Of a stretch of DNA of 64,000 nucleotides, positions 54,463 through 62,891 are shown in pieces. This DNA is from Flavobacterium hydrocarbonoxydans. GTDB lineage: Bacteria; Bacteroidota; Bacteroidia; Flavobacteriales; Flavobacteriaceae. The position numbers were made by a program, and so were the translations under genes. The notes beneath the pieces are model-generated. The model was not told the origin of the DNA and ran no database searches. It saw only the letters and a list, made by a program, of their open reading frames with translations. The stretch is from positions 26,415 to 90,414 of the forward strand of contig NZ_WSTB01000015.1 of NCBI RefSeq assembly GCF_009789235.1. The letters run 5' to 3'. Each line of letters starts with the position of its first letter. Position 1 is the first letter of the stretch.

Positions 54463-56361
54463 ATGAGCGACGCTTTAAAACACGAATGTGGTATAGCCTT
54501 AGTTAGACTTCTTAAACCGCTTGAATATTACAAAGAAAAATACGGAACTGCTTTTTACGGGATACAAAAAATGTACCTTATGATGGAAAAGCAGCACAAC
54601 CGTGGGCAAGACGGAGCAGGTTTTGCCAGCATCAAACTAGATGTTGAGCCAGGAGAACGTTACATTAGCCGAGTTCGTTCGAATCATGCACAACCGATAC
54701 AGGATGTTTTTAAACAAATCAATGAGCGCATCAACGAAGAGCTGACTTCAAATCCTGAATATGCTGATGATGTTGCCGCTCAAAAAGCAAATATTCCTTA
54801 TATAGGAGAATTATTTTTAGGTCACGTTCGTTACGGAACTTTCGGAAAAAATAGCATCGAAAGTGTTCACCCATTTTTACGTCAGAGTAACTGGATGCAC
54901 CGTAATTTGATTTTAGCCGGAAACTTTAATATGACCAATGTTAAAGAGCTTTTCGAAAACTTAGTTGAACTAGGACAGCATCCGAAAGAAATGGCCGACA
55001 CTGTAACGGTTATGGAGAAAATTGGACACTTTTTGGATAAAGAAGTAATGCAATTGTATCAGGACTGTAAAGCAGAAGGTTACTCAAAAAGAGAAGCTTC
55101 GCCAGTAATTGCTGAACGATTGGATCTTGCCAAAATATTAACCCGTTCTGCTAAAAATTTAGATGGAGGTTACGCAATGGCTGGATTATTAGGTCATGGT
55201 GATGCTTTCGTATTTAGAGATCCGGCCGGTATTCGTCCAGCTTATTTTTATCAGGATGATGAAGTTGTGGTAGTCGCTTCAGAAAGACCTGTTATTCAAA
55301 CGGTATTTAATGTTCCTTTTGAAAAAGTTCAGGAAATCGAGCCAGGAAATGCTTTAATTATCAAGAAAAACGGAAAAGTTTCTATGAATCAAATTCTGGA
55401 ACCAACCGTAAAAAAAGCCTGTTCTTTCGAAAGAATTTATTTCTCAAGAGGAAGTGATGCTGAAATTTATCAAGAACGTAAAAACTTAGGAAAATTAATT
55501 TTGCCAGCTGTTTTAGAATCAATTGATAGTGATACTGACAATACGGTTTTCTCTTATATCCCGAACACTGCCGAAACTTCATTTTATGGTTTAGTCGAAG
55601 CGGCTCAGGACTTTTTAAATCAAAGAAAAAACAATTATATTTTAGCCAATAGAAATACATTGACGGCTGAAACTTTACAAGAATTACTGGAAGTAAAAAT
55701 TCGTACCGAGAAAGTTGCGATTAAAGATGCAAAACTAAGAACCTTTATTACTGAGGATAGTAGTCGTGATGATTTGGTAGCACACGTTTATGATGTAACC
55801 TACGGCGTTATCAAACCAACAGACAACCTTGTAATTATTGATGATAGTATCGTTCGCGGTACGACTCTTAAAATGAGTATCATCAAGATGATGGATCGTT
55901 TGAAACCAAAACGTATTGTAATTGTTTCATCGGCACCACAAATTCGTTACCCGGATTGTTACGGAATTGATATGGCAAAACTGGAAGGTTTGGTTGCTTT
56001 TAGAGCAGCATTAGCTTTGCTAAAAGAAAGAAACTTATACCATATCGTAGATGAAGTTTATGCCAAATGTAAAGCTCAGGAAAACTACGTTGACGCAGAT
56101 GTTGTAAATTACGTTACGGCAATCTACGATCAGTTTACACCAGAAGAAGTTTCAGATAAAATTGCCGAAATGTTGAGTTCACCAGAAATCAACGCCGAGG
56201 TGAAAATTATTTTCCAAAAAGTAGAAGATTTACACATTGCTTGTCCTAAAAATTTAGGAGACTGGTACTTTACCGGAGATTATCCTACACCTGGAGGAAA
56301 TAGAGTTGTAAATCGTGCATTTATGAATTTCTATGAAGGAAAAGACGCAAGAGCATATTAG
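54463..56361 (+). CDS. purF: Amidophosphoribosyltransferase-like protein, long Bacteroidota form
   Basis: A 632-residue PurF-type enzyme that should make phosphoribosylamine from PRPP and glutamine. The glutaminase nucleophile is Cys9 (KHECGIALV), after a short N-terminal stretch that must be removed or that differs from the usual Cys1/Cys2 position. NRGQDGAGFAS and GHVRYGTFG follow. The PRPP loop VIIDDSIVRGTT is intact. It is about 130 residues longer than the E. coli enzyme, with an extra C-terminal domain (about 520-632, EVSDKIAEMLSS to YEGKDARAY). Either a purine enzyme or a paralogue; no PRPP-site loss is seen. Confidence 0.85.
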   Translation: MSDALKHECGIALVRLLKPLEYYKEKYGTAFYGIQKMYLMMEKQHNRGQDGAGFASIKLDVEPGERYISRVRSNHAQPIQDVFKQINERINEELTSNPEYADDVAAQKANIPYIGELFLGHVRYGTFGKNSIESVHPFLRQSNWMHRNLILAGNFNMTNVKELFENLVELGQHPKEMADTVTVMEKIGHFLDKEVMQLYQDCKAEGYSKREASPVIAERLDLAKILTRSAKNLDGGYAMAGLLGHGDAFVFRDPAGIRPAYFYQDDEVVVVASERPVIQTVFNVPFEKVQEIEPGNALIIKKNGKVSMNQILEPTVKKACSFERIYFSRGSDAEIYQERKNLGKLILPAVLESIDSDTDNTVFSYIPNTAETSFYGLVEAAQDFLNQRKNNYILANRNTLTAETLQELLEVKIRTEKVAIKDAKLRTFITEDSSRDDLVAHVYDVTYGVIKPTDNLVIIDDSIVRGTTLKMSIIKMMDRLKPKRIVIVSSAPQIRYPDCYGIDMAKLEGLVAFRAALALLKERNLYHIVDEVYAKCKAQENYVDADVVNYVTAIYDQFTPEEVSDKIAEMLSSPEINAEVKIIFQKVEDLHIACPKNLGDWYFTGDYPTPGGNRVVNRAFMNFYEGKDARAY

Positions 56362-56425
56362 AAAAATATTAATAAAAGGTTAATTTGTGCATTTCATCGG
56401 TTTTTTATGCCGTTCATCCTATATG

Positions 56426-56457
56426 TTTGGCGAATCCGTTGTGCTGTAATACTTTTG
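56426..56457 (+). promoter_or_regulatory. Promoter of small RNA copy 1
   Basis: TTTG (56426-56429), 20 bases, TACTTTTG (56450-56457), a full match to the Bacteroidota promoter consensus. Confidence 0.8.
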
Positions 56458-56462
56458 AACTA

Positions 56463-56537
56463 CCATAACATTAGTAGGTTAAGTTTATGGTAGATTTGGG
56501 GCAAAAAGGGTGGAAGCAATTCCACCTTTTTTATTTT
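56463..56537 (+). ncRNA. Predicted small RNA, tandem copy 1 of 3
   Basis: About 75 nt from the predicted start to the terminator. It folds CTACCATAA with TTATGGTAG (9 bp) around the loop cattagtaggttaagt. A constant linker agatttggggcaaaaa follows, then a terminator hairpin GGTGGAA-gcaa-TTCCACC with T tail (56508-56537). Compared with copies 2 and 3, the core is the same but the terminator stem is different and still paired. No reading frame of note. It may belong to a known Bacteroidota family such as Flavo-1; I could not check this. Confidence 0.8.
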
Positions 56538-56610
56538 TATAAAGTTCCAAAAACCATCAAAGTAAGAAATTACGTCTTTTGTCGGTTTTATTGGTAATTC
56601 ATCTAAAATA

Positions 56611-56642
56611 TTTGGTTTAACAAAATAGCTACTATACTTTTA
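56611..56642 (+). promoter_or_regulatory. Promoter of small RNA copy 2
   Basis: TTTG (56611-56614), 20 bases, TACTTTTA (56635-56642). Confidence 0.75.
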
Positions 56643-56647
56643 CTGAA

Positions 56648-56716
56648 CCATAACATTAGTAGGTTAAGTTTATGGTAGATTTGGGGCAAAAAAGGCGAAG
56701 AGATTCGCCTTTTTTA
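56648..56716 (+). ncRNA. Predicted small RNA, tandem copy 2 of 3
   Basis: About 69 nt: stem ACCATAA/TTATGGT around the loop cattagtaggttaagt, the linker agatttggggcaaaaa, then the terminator AAGGCGAA-gaga-TTCGCCTT with T tail (56688-56716). Nearly identical to copy 3 (two differences over about 93 bases, counted from 56635 and 57035). Confidence 0.82.
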
Positions 56717-57011
56717 TTGCAATAAAGACAAATCAAATCTTAAAATTAGCTGTTTATTACTTTCATACTATTTTCTCCCTTCGGTTAACAGTTAAACATT
56801 AATTTTCTAATATTCCCTTTTTTAAATAACTTCTTTTTTAATAGTAACATTTGAAGAACATAATTATAATTGTTTTGATGTTAGAATTTGGGATTTCAGG
56901 TTTTTCCGGGATTTAAATTTCCTGTTTTATTAAGATTTAAATCATCAATCTTATTTGTTTTTAACACTAAACTACCTATTAACGATTATATTTACCTTTC
57001 GTCTAAAAAAT
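56717..57011. other. Spacer between small RNA copies 2 and 3
   Basis: AT-rich, no coding frame or further copy seen. It shows loose similarity to the sequence after copy 3 (tttctccctt.cggtta and tttccctcc.ttggtta), suggesting the duplicated unit was about 400 bases long. Confidence 0.5.
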
Positions 57012-57042
57012 TTTGCAAATCAAAACCACAAAAGTACTTTTA
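57012..57042 (+). promoter_or_regulatory. Promoter of small RNA copy 3
   Basis: TTTG (57012-57015), 19 bases, TACTTTTA (57035-57042). Confidence 0.75.
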
Positions 57043-57047
57043 CTAAA

Positions 57048-57116
57048 CCATAACATTAGTAGGTTAAGTTTATGGTAGATTTGGGGCAAAAAAGGCGAAG
57101 AGATTCGCCTTTTTTA
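57048..57116 (+). ncRNA. Predicted small RNA, tandem copy 3 of 3
   Basis: Same layout as copy 2: stem ACCATAA/TTATGGT, linker agatttggggcaaaaa, terminator AAGGCGAA-gaga-TTCGCCTT and T tail (57088-57116). It lies exactly 400 bases after copy 2 and about 380 bases before the first type VI gene. Confidence 0.82.
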
Positions 57117-57430
57117 TTGGAATAAAGTTAACTGATTTCTTTATTCATTTCCTTTCCCTCCTTGGTTACATAAATCTTCATTTTTAGTGTTTTTTTTCAT
57201 TATTACCTTTTTAAGTTTGATCATTTTTTAGTGATTAATTTTCCTGATTCATTATTAAATCAAACGTCTATAATCTTTTTACTTTGATTTTAATTTGGCT
57301 CTTTACTCCTTAAAACAGACCAATTGAATCTTATAAACATTTCTACTAGCAACAACTATTGCCAATAAAGGCTTTTCATCGTTTTTTTTTGTATTTAATC
57401 TAAAAAGTAGTCTTTTTCGTGTAATTTTTA
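57117..57430. other. AT-rich region before the type VI genes
   Basis: No coding frame or RNA seen apart from the degenerate spacer similarity described for the upstream spacer. Confidence 0.45.
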
Positions 57431-57459
57431 TTGTTTGAAAGAATTTATTTATATTTTTG
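57431..57459 (+). promoter_or_regulatory. Possible promoter of the TssD/VgrG cluster
   Basis: TTG (57431-57433), 18 bases, TATTTTTG (57452-57459), ending 39 bases before the first tssD ATG. Confidence 0.6.
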
Positions 57460-57498
57460 AAGTGTAAATGAATTATTAAATAACTAAAATTTATCATT

Positions 57499-57885
57499 AT
57501 GTCGTTCTCAACAACATTAACAGTAGGTGGAAAAGATTACAAAGTATTAAGCGTAAGCTACGATTTAGCGCAAGAAACAGATGCTTCAGGGCGTCCTTCG
57601 ACAGTTACTCGTGGCGGAAGAATCATGGTAGAGGTAGAATCTACCGGAGGAACTGAATTATTCGAATGGATGACGAACAATTTCGAGAGAAAGGATGGTT
57701 CGGTGAAGTTTATTAAACGTGATTCAAACGCAACTTTGAAAGAATTGAAATTTACTGAAGCTTACATGGTGAAGTACAAAGAAAACTTTGACCACACAGG
57801 CGAAAATCCGTTAACTGAAACCTTCATGATTTCAGCACGTAAAATCGCTATGGGTGGTGGAGAGTTTGATAATGCCTGGGTATAA
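57499..57885 (+). CDS. tssD: Type VI secretion needle protein TssD (Hcp), copy 1
   Basis: A 128-residue tube protein of the Bacteroidota type VI system. MSFSTTLTVGGKDYKVLSVSYDLAQETDASGRPS is the family opening, followed by the beta-barrel with FEWMTNNFERKDGSVKF and ending FMISARKIAMGGGEFDNAWV. It stacks as hexameric rings inside the sheath and can carry effectors. A second, diverged copy follows at 58014. No sheath or membrane-complex genes are in the window. Confidence 0.93.
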   Translation: MSFSTTLTVGGKDYKVLSVSYDLAQETDASGRPSTVTRGGRIMVEVESTGGTELFEWMTNNFERKDGSVKFIKRDSNATLKELKFTEAYMVKYKENFDHTGENPLTETFMISARKIAMGGGEFDNAWV

Positions 57886-57926
57886 CCCAAAAAGACTTCA
57901 TCAACTTTTTAAAGCTTGAACCTTTT

Positions 57927-57960
57927 AGGGGAGTCTATTGTATAGGCTCCCCTTATTTAT
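57927..57960 (+). terminator. Hairpin between the two tssD genes, partial terminator
   Basis: AGGGGAGTCTAT (57927-57938) pairs with ATAGGCTCCCCT (57942-57953) with one wobble and a 3-nt loop. The tail TATTTATT is only moderately T-rich, so it may stop some transcripts or protect the 3' end of the first tssD mRNA. Confidence 0.7.
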
Positions 57961-58013
57961 TCCTGAAATATTTTTCAAAACAACATTAACGATTTTACTA
58001 AACCAAATTCAAT

Positions 58014-58409
58014 ATGAGCTTTTTATCAAGATTACAAGTAGATGGTGAGGAATTTAACGTGTTAGAATTTCACATCAATTTTACACAAGAAAGAGACACA
58101 ACTGGCAAGCCTAACGGTATATCAAAAGGAGGAAACATCAATATCACTATTGAAGCTTCGAAAAATACGCATTTCTTATCCTGGATGATTAACAGCGACT
58201 TAACCAAAGACGGAAAAATTATTTTTTACAGAAGAGATGCCATGAGCAAGATGAAAGAACTGACTTTTACAAAAGCATATTGCATCAACTATCATGAGCA
58301 GTTTACAAGTACAACCGAAGTTCCTATGAAAATTACTATGGAATTAATTTCCCAAAACATTGTTTTTGGCGATGCAACCTTTGATAATAACTGGATTTCA
58401 TTAGAATAA
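58014..58409 (+). CDS. tssD: TssD (Hcp) paralogue, copy 2
   Basis: A 131-residue relative of the protein at 57499: MSFLSRLQVDGEEFNVLEFHINFTQERDTTGKPNGISKGG and ending ISQNIVFGDATFDNNWISLE, aligning along the full length. Divergence from copy 1 suggests a specialised tube subunit, possibly matched to the effector encoded downstream. It lies 21 bases before vgrG, so it is in the same operon. Confidence 0.92.
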   Translation: MSFLSRLQVDGEEFNVLEFHINFTQERDTTGKPNGISKGGNINITIEASKNTHFLSWMINSDLTKDGKIIFYRRDAMSKMKELTFTKAYCINYHEQFTSTTEVPMKITMELISQNIVFGDATFDNNWISLE

Positions 58410-58430
58410 TCGACTTAAAACATACAAGCC

Positions 58431-60257
58431 ATGGGAAAATTTGCGGACCAAGTTCACATTTCCGTCACAGGATTTCAAAAACAAGTAATCCATTCTAAAT
58501 TGCGATTAGAACAAAAAATGAATGAACACCATCATTTTTCGTTTATGTGGCATTATACCGGTTCGATAGTCATCAAACCAGAAGAACAGTTTAAGCAAAT
58601 TCAGATGTTTAATGGTGGTGAAGTTATTTTTACTTTTAAAACTGAAGGCGGAACCAAATTGATGTCCAAAGGCATCATCACCAAAACCATGACACAATAT
58701 CGAAATGGAAGCCCTGTTGGACTTCATGTAACAGGTGTTAGTCATACCGCAGTGCTAAATGATTTAAGAAAAACCCGAATCTTTAAGAATCAGACCCTGG
58801 AAGAAATTGCTTTGGATATTTTTTCAAAAGAGGGTCCAGGAGAATTTTACCAGCAGGAAGCCATAAAACCCACCTATACCAAACGTTTTGATGCCATTGC
58901 GCAAAACAACGAAACCAATTTTGAATTCCTCAAAAGAATGGCAATCCGCTACGGACAATGGTTTTATTTTGATGGGATGCGCATGCAGTTTGGGCAACTC
59001 AAACAAAGTAAAATAAAACTCATAAACGGTTCTTCGCTGCATAATTTTGGTATCGAAACCGTTCTGGAATCACACAAAACTTCGTTGTCGGGGTATGACT
59101 TTAATACCGCCAATACACTAAAAAGTCATGTACCCAAAACCCCAACAGGTAGTCAGGATTCGCTGTCCAGGGTCATCACTCGTGATCAGGCTCAGATAGT
59201 TTATTCGCATGATTATCTGCGAATTTACGGAAGTTATACCTCCCAAGCCCATAATAGCGCAGAAATAGAAGAAATGGTCAAAATGCAGGCCGCTGCTAAA
59301 GATGCCGGCAGTGTTTTTTATACCGGAATGTCGCATTTGCCATTAGGTTTGGGGCAGGTTTTTAACATCAAAGAGCAAGAAGTTCCAAGAGATTTAGTCG
59401 TAATCGAAGTGACCCATTTGTCAACCGGAAGAGGCAATTATTGTTGCGAATTTGTTGCGATTCCTTCCGATGTTTACGCTCCTCCATATACCGATGTCGA
59501 GATTTTTTCCAGAGCCGAGATGCAACCTGCAAAAGTTACAGACAATAAAGACGAAGCTGGTTTAGGACGTGTAAAAGTGCGTTTTAACTGGTCTGGCGAT
59601 GATAAAAACGAAAGCGACTGGATACGATTGATTCAGCCACACGGAGGTGCTGGCAAAGGATTTTATTATATCCCAGAAATTGGAGAAGAAGTTATGGTAG
59701 GTTTTGATGGAGGCGATATCGACCGGCCAATAGTCATGGGCGCCCATTATAACGGAATAGAAAGTTCTGGATATTACACTCCGAATAATGATAATAAAGT
59801 GATACAAACTAAAAGTGGTTGTAAAGTTATCATTAATGATGCCGAAGGTTCTCTTTTGACAGAAGATGCCGCCGGAAGCAAAGTTTTTCAGGACGGAAAA
59901 GGAAATATTGATATAGATGCGCCTAAAAACATATCGTTTACTGCTGGGGATGATATTCTTATTAATGCAGGAAAAAACATAAGAACTACAGTAGGTTTAG
60001 ACAAAATCGATACTATAGGAAGAGACCATTCTGAAGATATAAAAGGAACCAAAAATATAAGCGTAGGCATTGATTTTTTTGTTCGGGTTATGGGTAGTCT
60101 CAAAGAATTTGTAAAGGGCAAAATTGAATCGCATACAGAAAAAGAACGAAAAGAATTTGGCGCAAAAGGAGTTGACACCAGTAGCCACGGTACGATAAGT
60201 AAACATGCTCAAAAAGATTTGAGAAACAATAGCGGAGAAAGAACAACCTATAATTAA
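58431..60257 (+). CDS. tssI: Type VI secretion spike protein TssI (VgrG)
   Basis: A 608-residue puncturing-spike protein. The N-terminal gp27-like region (about 1-360, with LEEIALDIFSKEG and IAQNNETNFEFLKRMAIRYGQWFYFDGM) is followed by the gp5 OB fold (about 375-450, GLGRVKVRFNWSGDDKNESDWIRLIQP, GEEVMVGFDGGDIDRPIVMG) and a beta-helix needle (GDDILINAGKNIRTTVG). The last 60 residues are charged and helical, with no toxin domain, so the effector is likely the separate protein encoded next. Confidence 0.94.
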   Translation: MGKFADQVHISVTGFQKQVIHSKLRLEQKMNEHHHFSFMWHYTGSIVIKPEEQFKQIQMFNGGEVIFTFKTEGGTKLMSKGIITKTMTQYRNGSPVGLHVTGVSHTAVLNDLRKTRIFKNQTLEEIALDIFSKEGPGEFYQQEAIKPTYTKRFDAIAQNNETNFEFLKRMAIRYGQWFYFDGMRMQFGQLKQSKIKLINGSSLHNFGIETVLESHKTSLSGYDFNTANTLKSHVPKTPTGSQDSLSRVITRDQAQIVYSHDYLRIYGSYTSQAHNSAEIEEMVKMQAAAKDAGSVFYTGMSHLPLGLGQVFNIKEQEVPRDLVVIEVTHLSTGRGNYCCEFVAIPSDVYAPPYTDVEIFSRAEMQPAKVTDNKDEAGLGRVKVRFNWSGDDKNESDWIRLIQPHGGAGKGFYYIPEIGEEVMVGFDGGDIDRPIVMGAHYNGIESSGYYTPNNDNKVIQTKSGCKVIINDAEGSLLTEDAAGSKVFQDGKGNIDIDAPKNISFTAGDDILINAGKNIRTTVGLDKIDTIGRDHSEDIKGTKNISVGIDFFVRVMGSLKEFVKGKIESHTEKERKEFGAKGVDTSSHGTISKHAQKDLRNNSGERTTYN

Positions 60258-60269
60258 GGAGAACAGACT

Positions 60270-62132
60270 ATGAGACTAAGATATTCTGAAGAAGAAATTA
60301 TAAAAACAACCAAAGGAGATCATAATATTTATTCTGGAGTTGATATTTCTGAAAATGCTGCTGATTTTATACGTAACTCTTGTGATGGACACGTTTATCA
60401 TGGAGATCCTGATGAGGCTCCGGAGTTAAGAATGGGTAATTATTTTGTAAAAGGAGAATGGAGAAATCATAAAGGCGAACCCATAACCAGAGCCGTTTAC
60501 GGGCAAAAATTGCAATTCTATATAGAATTTGATTTAGAGTACGCCAAAGAAGGGCACGAATTTGAATTTGCACTTTATGATGATGATCGAAATGATTATT
60601 ACGAAGACACTGTAAAAAATGTAGACGATTTTATGAAGTTGGTACATCCAAAAACAAATGAATCTTATAAAATTGAAAAAGTAGGTAAGGATGGTAAAAA
60701 TATTCTTAAATTTTCAGTACCCGATCTTTTTGGAAAATTAGAAAGTATCGATAATGATAAAATATACGAACTATACTTTAGATGTACTTATAAAGGAGAA
60801 ACAGGCACAGAAAATGTAGATTTACCAGCTCGCCCAGTAAATTATCTTAGGCTAGGCGCTTTAGTAATAGACCGTTTCAAAATGCCTGGTTTAAACCCAC
60901 AAGGAACTGATATTGCAGATGATATGACTTTTGGAACAGGATATAAGTATAATGGCCCTCAAATTTATCCGCAAGAAGTTTTACAAAAATTTAAAAACCA
61001 ATATCAAACTTTTGGTTTTCATTATTTTACACATAGATTGTTCTCAAACGAGGATAATTCTAGTTTGCTAGAATCCTTAAACCCTATAGAGATAAAGCAA
61101 ACTTCTGAGCGAGACGAGCTTTATAAAATTGAGATAGACAATACTCGTGTAGCCACACATAAAGTAGATATTGCAACCGAAATTAATAACCGGAAAAAAT
61201 GGCAAAATAAAAACCGAAAAGCCAAGTATAGTAAAGATGAAATTTATAATACAAAGCTTAAATGGTTTGTAAAAGTGCCTTATACAGATATCGAAATAAT
61301 TTCTGGAGAAGAAACCACAGGTAGAGACGTTGAAGAATTTAGCGAACATGATTTTTTGGGATTAATAAAAAGAGATGATGATTATTTGTTTCGCATTTTT
61401 AAGGATAGAGCCGAATCATTTTTTGCCAGAGGAGAAATGCAGGATAACCTACACCAACTCATAGACAAGTTTAAGCGTAACGAAGGCGGTGTTTTTGAGA
61501 GCCAAATCATGACCAACCAAGCCTTGAGCCGCAAAGAAACTGATGATTATTGCCAAAAGGTGGAAGATTATATTGCCGAACAACTCAAAATAAATTTTTC
61601 TAATTTAGAAAAAATTGAAGATGTTGAGTCTTATTTTGAGAAAATCGAAAAAGAAAAAAGAATCGTTTCTAATGTTAAAGGAAAAAGAAAAAAAGAATTT
61701 ACAAAACCGACTTATTCGTATGGAGCTTTGTATGAAGCACCTGTAAAAGGAACTGATGGTTTAACAATTGCGCTAAACGATATTTGGGCAACCGAAGTTT
61801 TATTGCAAGAGCTAATTTTTGACGGGGATAATTATACCGCAAAATACGAAGTCATTTTGTGGGATCATTTTGGGCTTGATTTACCTGATTTACAAAAGAT
61901 TTTTAATATTATCCCTCTAGTAAAAGATGTTTTTGTTTGTTGGTTTATACTACAACATCTCCGTGGTTTCAAGCCATTTTTAACTAAATTAAAGTTCGAA
62001 AAAAAGTTTTCTGGAAATCTGCAAGAAGGAGTAGCAGAACGAGAAAAAATGAGAGAAGGCGAGAGAGAGCAAAAAGCAAAAGAGTTAAATCAAAAGATGA
62101 GAGATGATATGTTGAGAGAACCTAAATTTTAA
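60270..62132 (+). CDS. Putative type VI effector with DUF3289-like C-terminal toxin region
   Basis: A 620-residue protein 12 bases after vgrG, preceded by an aggag box that is unusual here. The N-terminal half (1-250) has beta-rich segments (VKGEWRNHKGEPITRAVYGQKLQFYIEFDLEYAKEG) like other flavobacterial VgrG-linked cargo. From about residue 355 it follows the DUF3289 layout: DYLFRIFKDRAESFFARGEMQDNLHQLIDKFKRNEGG, LNDIWATEV (about 505), WDHFGLDLPD (about 530) and ILQHLRGFKPFLTK (about 560). Duplicated fragments of its C-terminus follow downstream. The molecular target is unknown; lipoprotein immunity hints at a periplasmic one. Confidence 0.72.
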   Translation: MRLRYSEEEIIKTTKGDHNIYSGVDISENAADFIRNSCDGHVYHGDPDEAPELRMGNYFVKGEWRNHKGEPITRAVYGQKLQFYIEFDLEYAKEGHEFEFALYDDDRNDYYEDTVKNVDDFMKLVHPKTNESYKIEKVGKDGKNILKFSVPDLFGKLESIDNDKIYELYFRCTYKGETGTENVDLPARPVNYLRLGALVIDRFKMPGLNPQGTDIADDMTFGTGYKYNGPQIYPQEVLQKFKNQYQTFGFHYFTHRLFSNEDNSSLLESLNPIEIKQTSERDELYKIEIDNTRVATHKVDIATEINNRKKWQNKNRKAKYSKDEIYNTKLKWFVKVPYTDIEIISGEETTGRDVEEFSEHDFLGLIKRDDDYLFRIFKDRAESFFARGEMQDNLHQLIDKFKRNEGGVFESQIMTNQALSRKETDDYCQKVEDYIAEQLKINFSNLEKIEDVESYFEKIEKEKRIVSNVKGKRKKEFTKPTYSYGALYEAPVKGTDGLTIALNDIWATEVLLQELIFDGDNYTAKYEVILWDHFGLDLPDLQKIFNIIPLVKDVFVCWFILQHLRGFKPFLTKLKFEKKFSGNLQEGVAEREKMREGEREQKAKELNQKMRDDMLREPKF

Positions 62133-62137
62133 AAAAA

Positions 62138-62575
62138 ATGAAAAATATAATTATTATTCTATTAATATATTTTTTTTATTCTTCTTGTGAAGAAGATAAG
62201 CCAGAATTTATTAAGTCAAAAGCAATTGGGGGTTTGTTTTTACTAAAGAATCCTCCAAAAGAAGATTCTTTAGTAAAAAATCTTGTAAAAAAATTTTTAC
62301 TAAATAATTCTAAAAAGAATCTAAAAAGAATGCCGGATATTGATTTTTATAGATATACTTCAGATACTAAATATTTTTTAAATCATAAGGAAGATGATCC
62401 AAGCGGTTTGAGTTTAGGAGAAGAACAATTAAGTTTTTATGAAGAAGAAAAAATTGCTGTTTTTAGTATTAGTAAATGTGAAAATGACAATGCAAATTTA
62501 ATTGGAGAATTACGATTCTATAATGAATATGGCAATTTTTACCGACCAGATACAATAATTTTTAAATGCTATTAA
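62138..62575 (+). CDS. Putative immunity lipoprotein, copy 1
   Basis: A 145-residue lipoprotein (signal MKNIIIILLIYFFYSS, Cys17 after SS) starting 5 bases after the effector stop. Body motifs FLLKNPPKEDSLVK, IDFYRYTSDTKYFLNHKED and GLSLGEEQLSFY are shared with the second copy at 62892. Position and duplication fit an immunity protein to the effector. Anchoring outside the cytoplasm suggests that the toxin acts in the envelope. Confidence 0.72.
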   Translation: MKNIIIILLIYFFYSSCEEDKPEFIKSKAIGGLFLLKNPPKEDSLVKNLVKKFLLNNSKKNLKRMPDIDFYRYTSDTKYFLNHKEDDPSGLSLGEEQLSFYEEEKIAVFSISKCENDNANLIGELRFYNEYGNFYRPDTIIFKCY

Positions 62576-62888
62576 CTTTTGAAAGTGATAACTATACCGC
62601 AAAATACGAAATCATTTATGGGATCATTTTGGGCTAGATTTACCAGATATGCAAAAAAAGTTTAATACAATACCTAGTATCAATGAGGTTGTTGCCTTCT
62701 GGTATGTCCTACAACACTTACGTGGTTACAAACCATTTTTAACCAAATTGAGATTCGAAAAAAAGTTTTCTGGAAATCTGCAAAGAGGAAAGGCTGAAAT
62801 AGAGCAAGAAAAAGCACAAAAAAAGGCACAAGAAGATTTAGAATGGGAGAGACAGTACAAAATAACAAATCGAGGTTTTAGAATTTAA
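62576..62888 (+). pseudogene. Orphan effector C-terminal fragment, frame-shifted, copy 1
   Basis: DNA begins to match the effector gene right after the immunity stop (tttgaaagtgataactatacc versus 61816 onward). One base is missing in the aaatcatttatgggatc segment, breaking the frame. The rest reads open through DLPDMQKKF, FWYVLQHLRGYKPFLTKLRFEKKFSGN to a stop at 62886-62888. The tail after KFSGNLQ differs from the full effector and matches the fragment at 63330-63626. It has no start or targeting region. Confidence 0.8.
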
Positions 62889-62891
62889 ATT

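Noticed and set aside
59888..60212. Antisense open frames within vgrG
   Set aside because: No recognisable features and fully covered by a well-supported gene.
57499..60257. Prophage tail module (Hcp and VgrG resemble phage tail tube and spike)
   Set aside because: No capsid, terminase, integrase or lysis genes; TssD sequence pattern fits the Bacteroidota type VI system and not a phage.
62649..62888. Independent 79-residue gene starting MQKKFNTIPSINEVV
   Set aside because: It is the 3' part of a duplicated effector tail whose upstream part is present in another frame after a one-base loss; better described as a fragment.
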